This document shows positions 63,436 through 64,000 of a stretch of DNA of 64,000 nt, one piece after another. The notes under the pieces are model-generated. The model saw only the letters and a program-made list of their open reading frames with translations. It was not told where the DNA came from and ran no database searches. This DNA comes from Veillonella sp. 3310. GTDB taxonomy: Bacteria > Bacillota > Negativicutes > Veillonellales > Veillonellaceae. The stretch is taken from NCBI RefSeq assembly GCF_003999875.1, contig NZ_RQVJ01000003.1, forward strand, positions 1-64,000, given 5' to 3'. Numbering within the stretch: the stretch's first letter is position 1; the number at the start of each line of letters is the position of its first letter. The position numbers and the translations under genes were made by a program.

Positions 63436-64000
63436 TTAGTTTTGTAATGAATCTAAGAATAGTTTGATACGGCGCAAGGCCTCTTGGATAGTTTCCTTAG
63501 AGGACGCATAGGAACAACGAATACGGTTAGCACCGCAAGTGCCGAAAGCAGATCCTGGTACAACCGCAACGTGTTGTTGTTCTAGCAATTGTTCGCAGAA
63601 ACTTTCATCGGATAAACCGGTTTGGGAAATATCAGGGAACACGTAGAAAGCCCCTTCTGGAACGGCGATAGGTAAGCCCATGTCTTGGAAGCCTTTCACA
63701 ATCATGTCGCGACGTTCCAAGTAATCTTGGCGCATGGACACTACGGAGTCATCGCATTCGTTGAGAGCCACGATGGCAGCGTGTTGCACTGGAGTAGCTG
63801 GTGCGACAATGCTGTATTGATGCAGTTTAATGCAGGCCGTAATGAATGGTGCTGGAGCACAGAGAAACCCAATGCGAAGACCGGTCATAGCATAGGACTT
63901 GGAGAAGCCGTTTAAGATGATGGTCCGTTCTTTCATGCCCGGCAAGGATGCCATAGATACATGGTCCTTGTGGTAGGTAAGTTCTGAGTAAATTTCATCG
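63436..64000 (-). CDS. Class I/II pyridoxal-phosphate aminotransferase, C-terminal part
   Basis: The frame is open to the right edge of the window, so the N-terminal half is missing. The visible 188 residues start with DEIYSELTYHKDH and contain the PLP lysine in NGFSKSYAMTGLRIGFL, plus the C-terminal substrate-carboxylate Arg in ANRIRCSYASS. This is the fold-type I aminotransferase family of aspartate or aromatic amino acid transaminases. The substrate cannot be assigned. It is convergent to the atp operon. Confidence 0.93.
   Translation of the reverse strand, partial: DEIYSELTYHKDHVSMASLPGMKERTIILNGFSKSYAMTGLRIGFLCAPAPFITACIKLHQYSIVAPATPVQHAAIVALNECDDSVVSMRQDYLERRDMIVKGFQDMGLPIAVPEGAFYVFPDISQTGLSDESFCEQLLEQQHVAVVPGSAFGTCGANRIRCSYASSKETIQEALRRIKLFLDSLQN

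Overview
The window looks like a chromosomal segment of a Veillonella-like member of the Negativicutes, the diderm Firmicutes. This is inference. The supporting observations are AT-rich DNA with strong AGGAGG ribosome sites, Firmicute-type proteins (DUF1659/DUF2922 pair, YitT, Pgm, MetA/MetY), and outer-membrane equipment in the form of two very large trimeric autotransporter adhesins (TAAs). No phage, plasmid, IS transposase, CRISPR array or rRNA operon is visible.

Layout. 1-3 kb: end of tuf, a SAM methyltransferase and a fused msrAB. 3.3-9.2 kb: a 1854-residue TAA behind a consensus promoter, a 22-bp palindrome and a 5-bp tandem repeat. 9.3-11.7 kb: DUF2922 and DUF1659 proteins with a 23-aa peptide, a divergent sigma-like factor, a dispersed hairpin element, and a compact structured transcript encoding a 25-aa hydrophobic cationic peptide. 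11.8-14.2 kb: metA-metY, the acetyl route to homocysteine. 14.6-17.6 kb: two paralogous exported proteins of unknown function, an XRE regulator and a 2[4Fe-4S] ferredoxin with a Fur-box-like site. 17.6-24.7 kb: a decayed rhuM gene, then a tandemly duplicated block carrying a promoter, a tRNA-like RNA, a terminator and a Zn/Cd-type P1B ATPase, followed by a CorA/ZntB-like transporter. 25.1-30.2 kb: a five-gene nickel/peptide-type ABC importer. 30.3-34.1 kb: MATE pump, TetR regulator, a small membrane protein, a CPYC thiol protein and a DnaQ-like exonuclease. 34.5-41.6 kb: galT-galK-ROK-mglBAC, galactose uptake and phosphorylation. 41.6-45.3 kb: a second TAA with a collagen-like region. 45.5-53.3 kb: metQ, menA, pncB, ogt, ridA, a YitT protein and pgm. 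53.4-56.4 kb: WecA-like and WecB enzymes separated by a repeat array. 56.5-63.4 kb: the complete F1Fo ATP synthase operon with an unusually short epsilon subunit. End: a truncated aminotransferase.

How the genes fit together. galTK, mglBAC, pgm, the WecA-like enzyme and wecB could feed sugar nucleotides into surface glycans, while the TAAs provide adhesion. metA/metY, metQ and msrAB cover methionine synthesis, import and repair. The P1B ATPases, CorA/ZntB-like protein and nickel-type ABC importer form a metal-handling stretch.

The least explained parts are the structured 25-aa peptide transcript (11.36-11.62 kb), the tRNA-like RNA cassette repeated before each ATPase, the hairpin element at 11.15 and 54.55 kb whose outer stems covary, and the coiled-coil tails that follow the membrane anchors of both TAAs.
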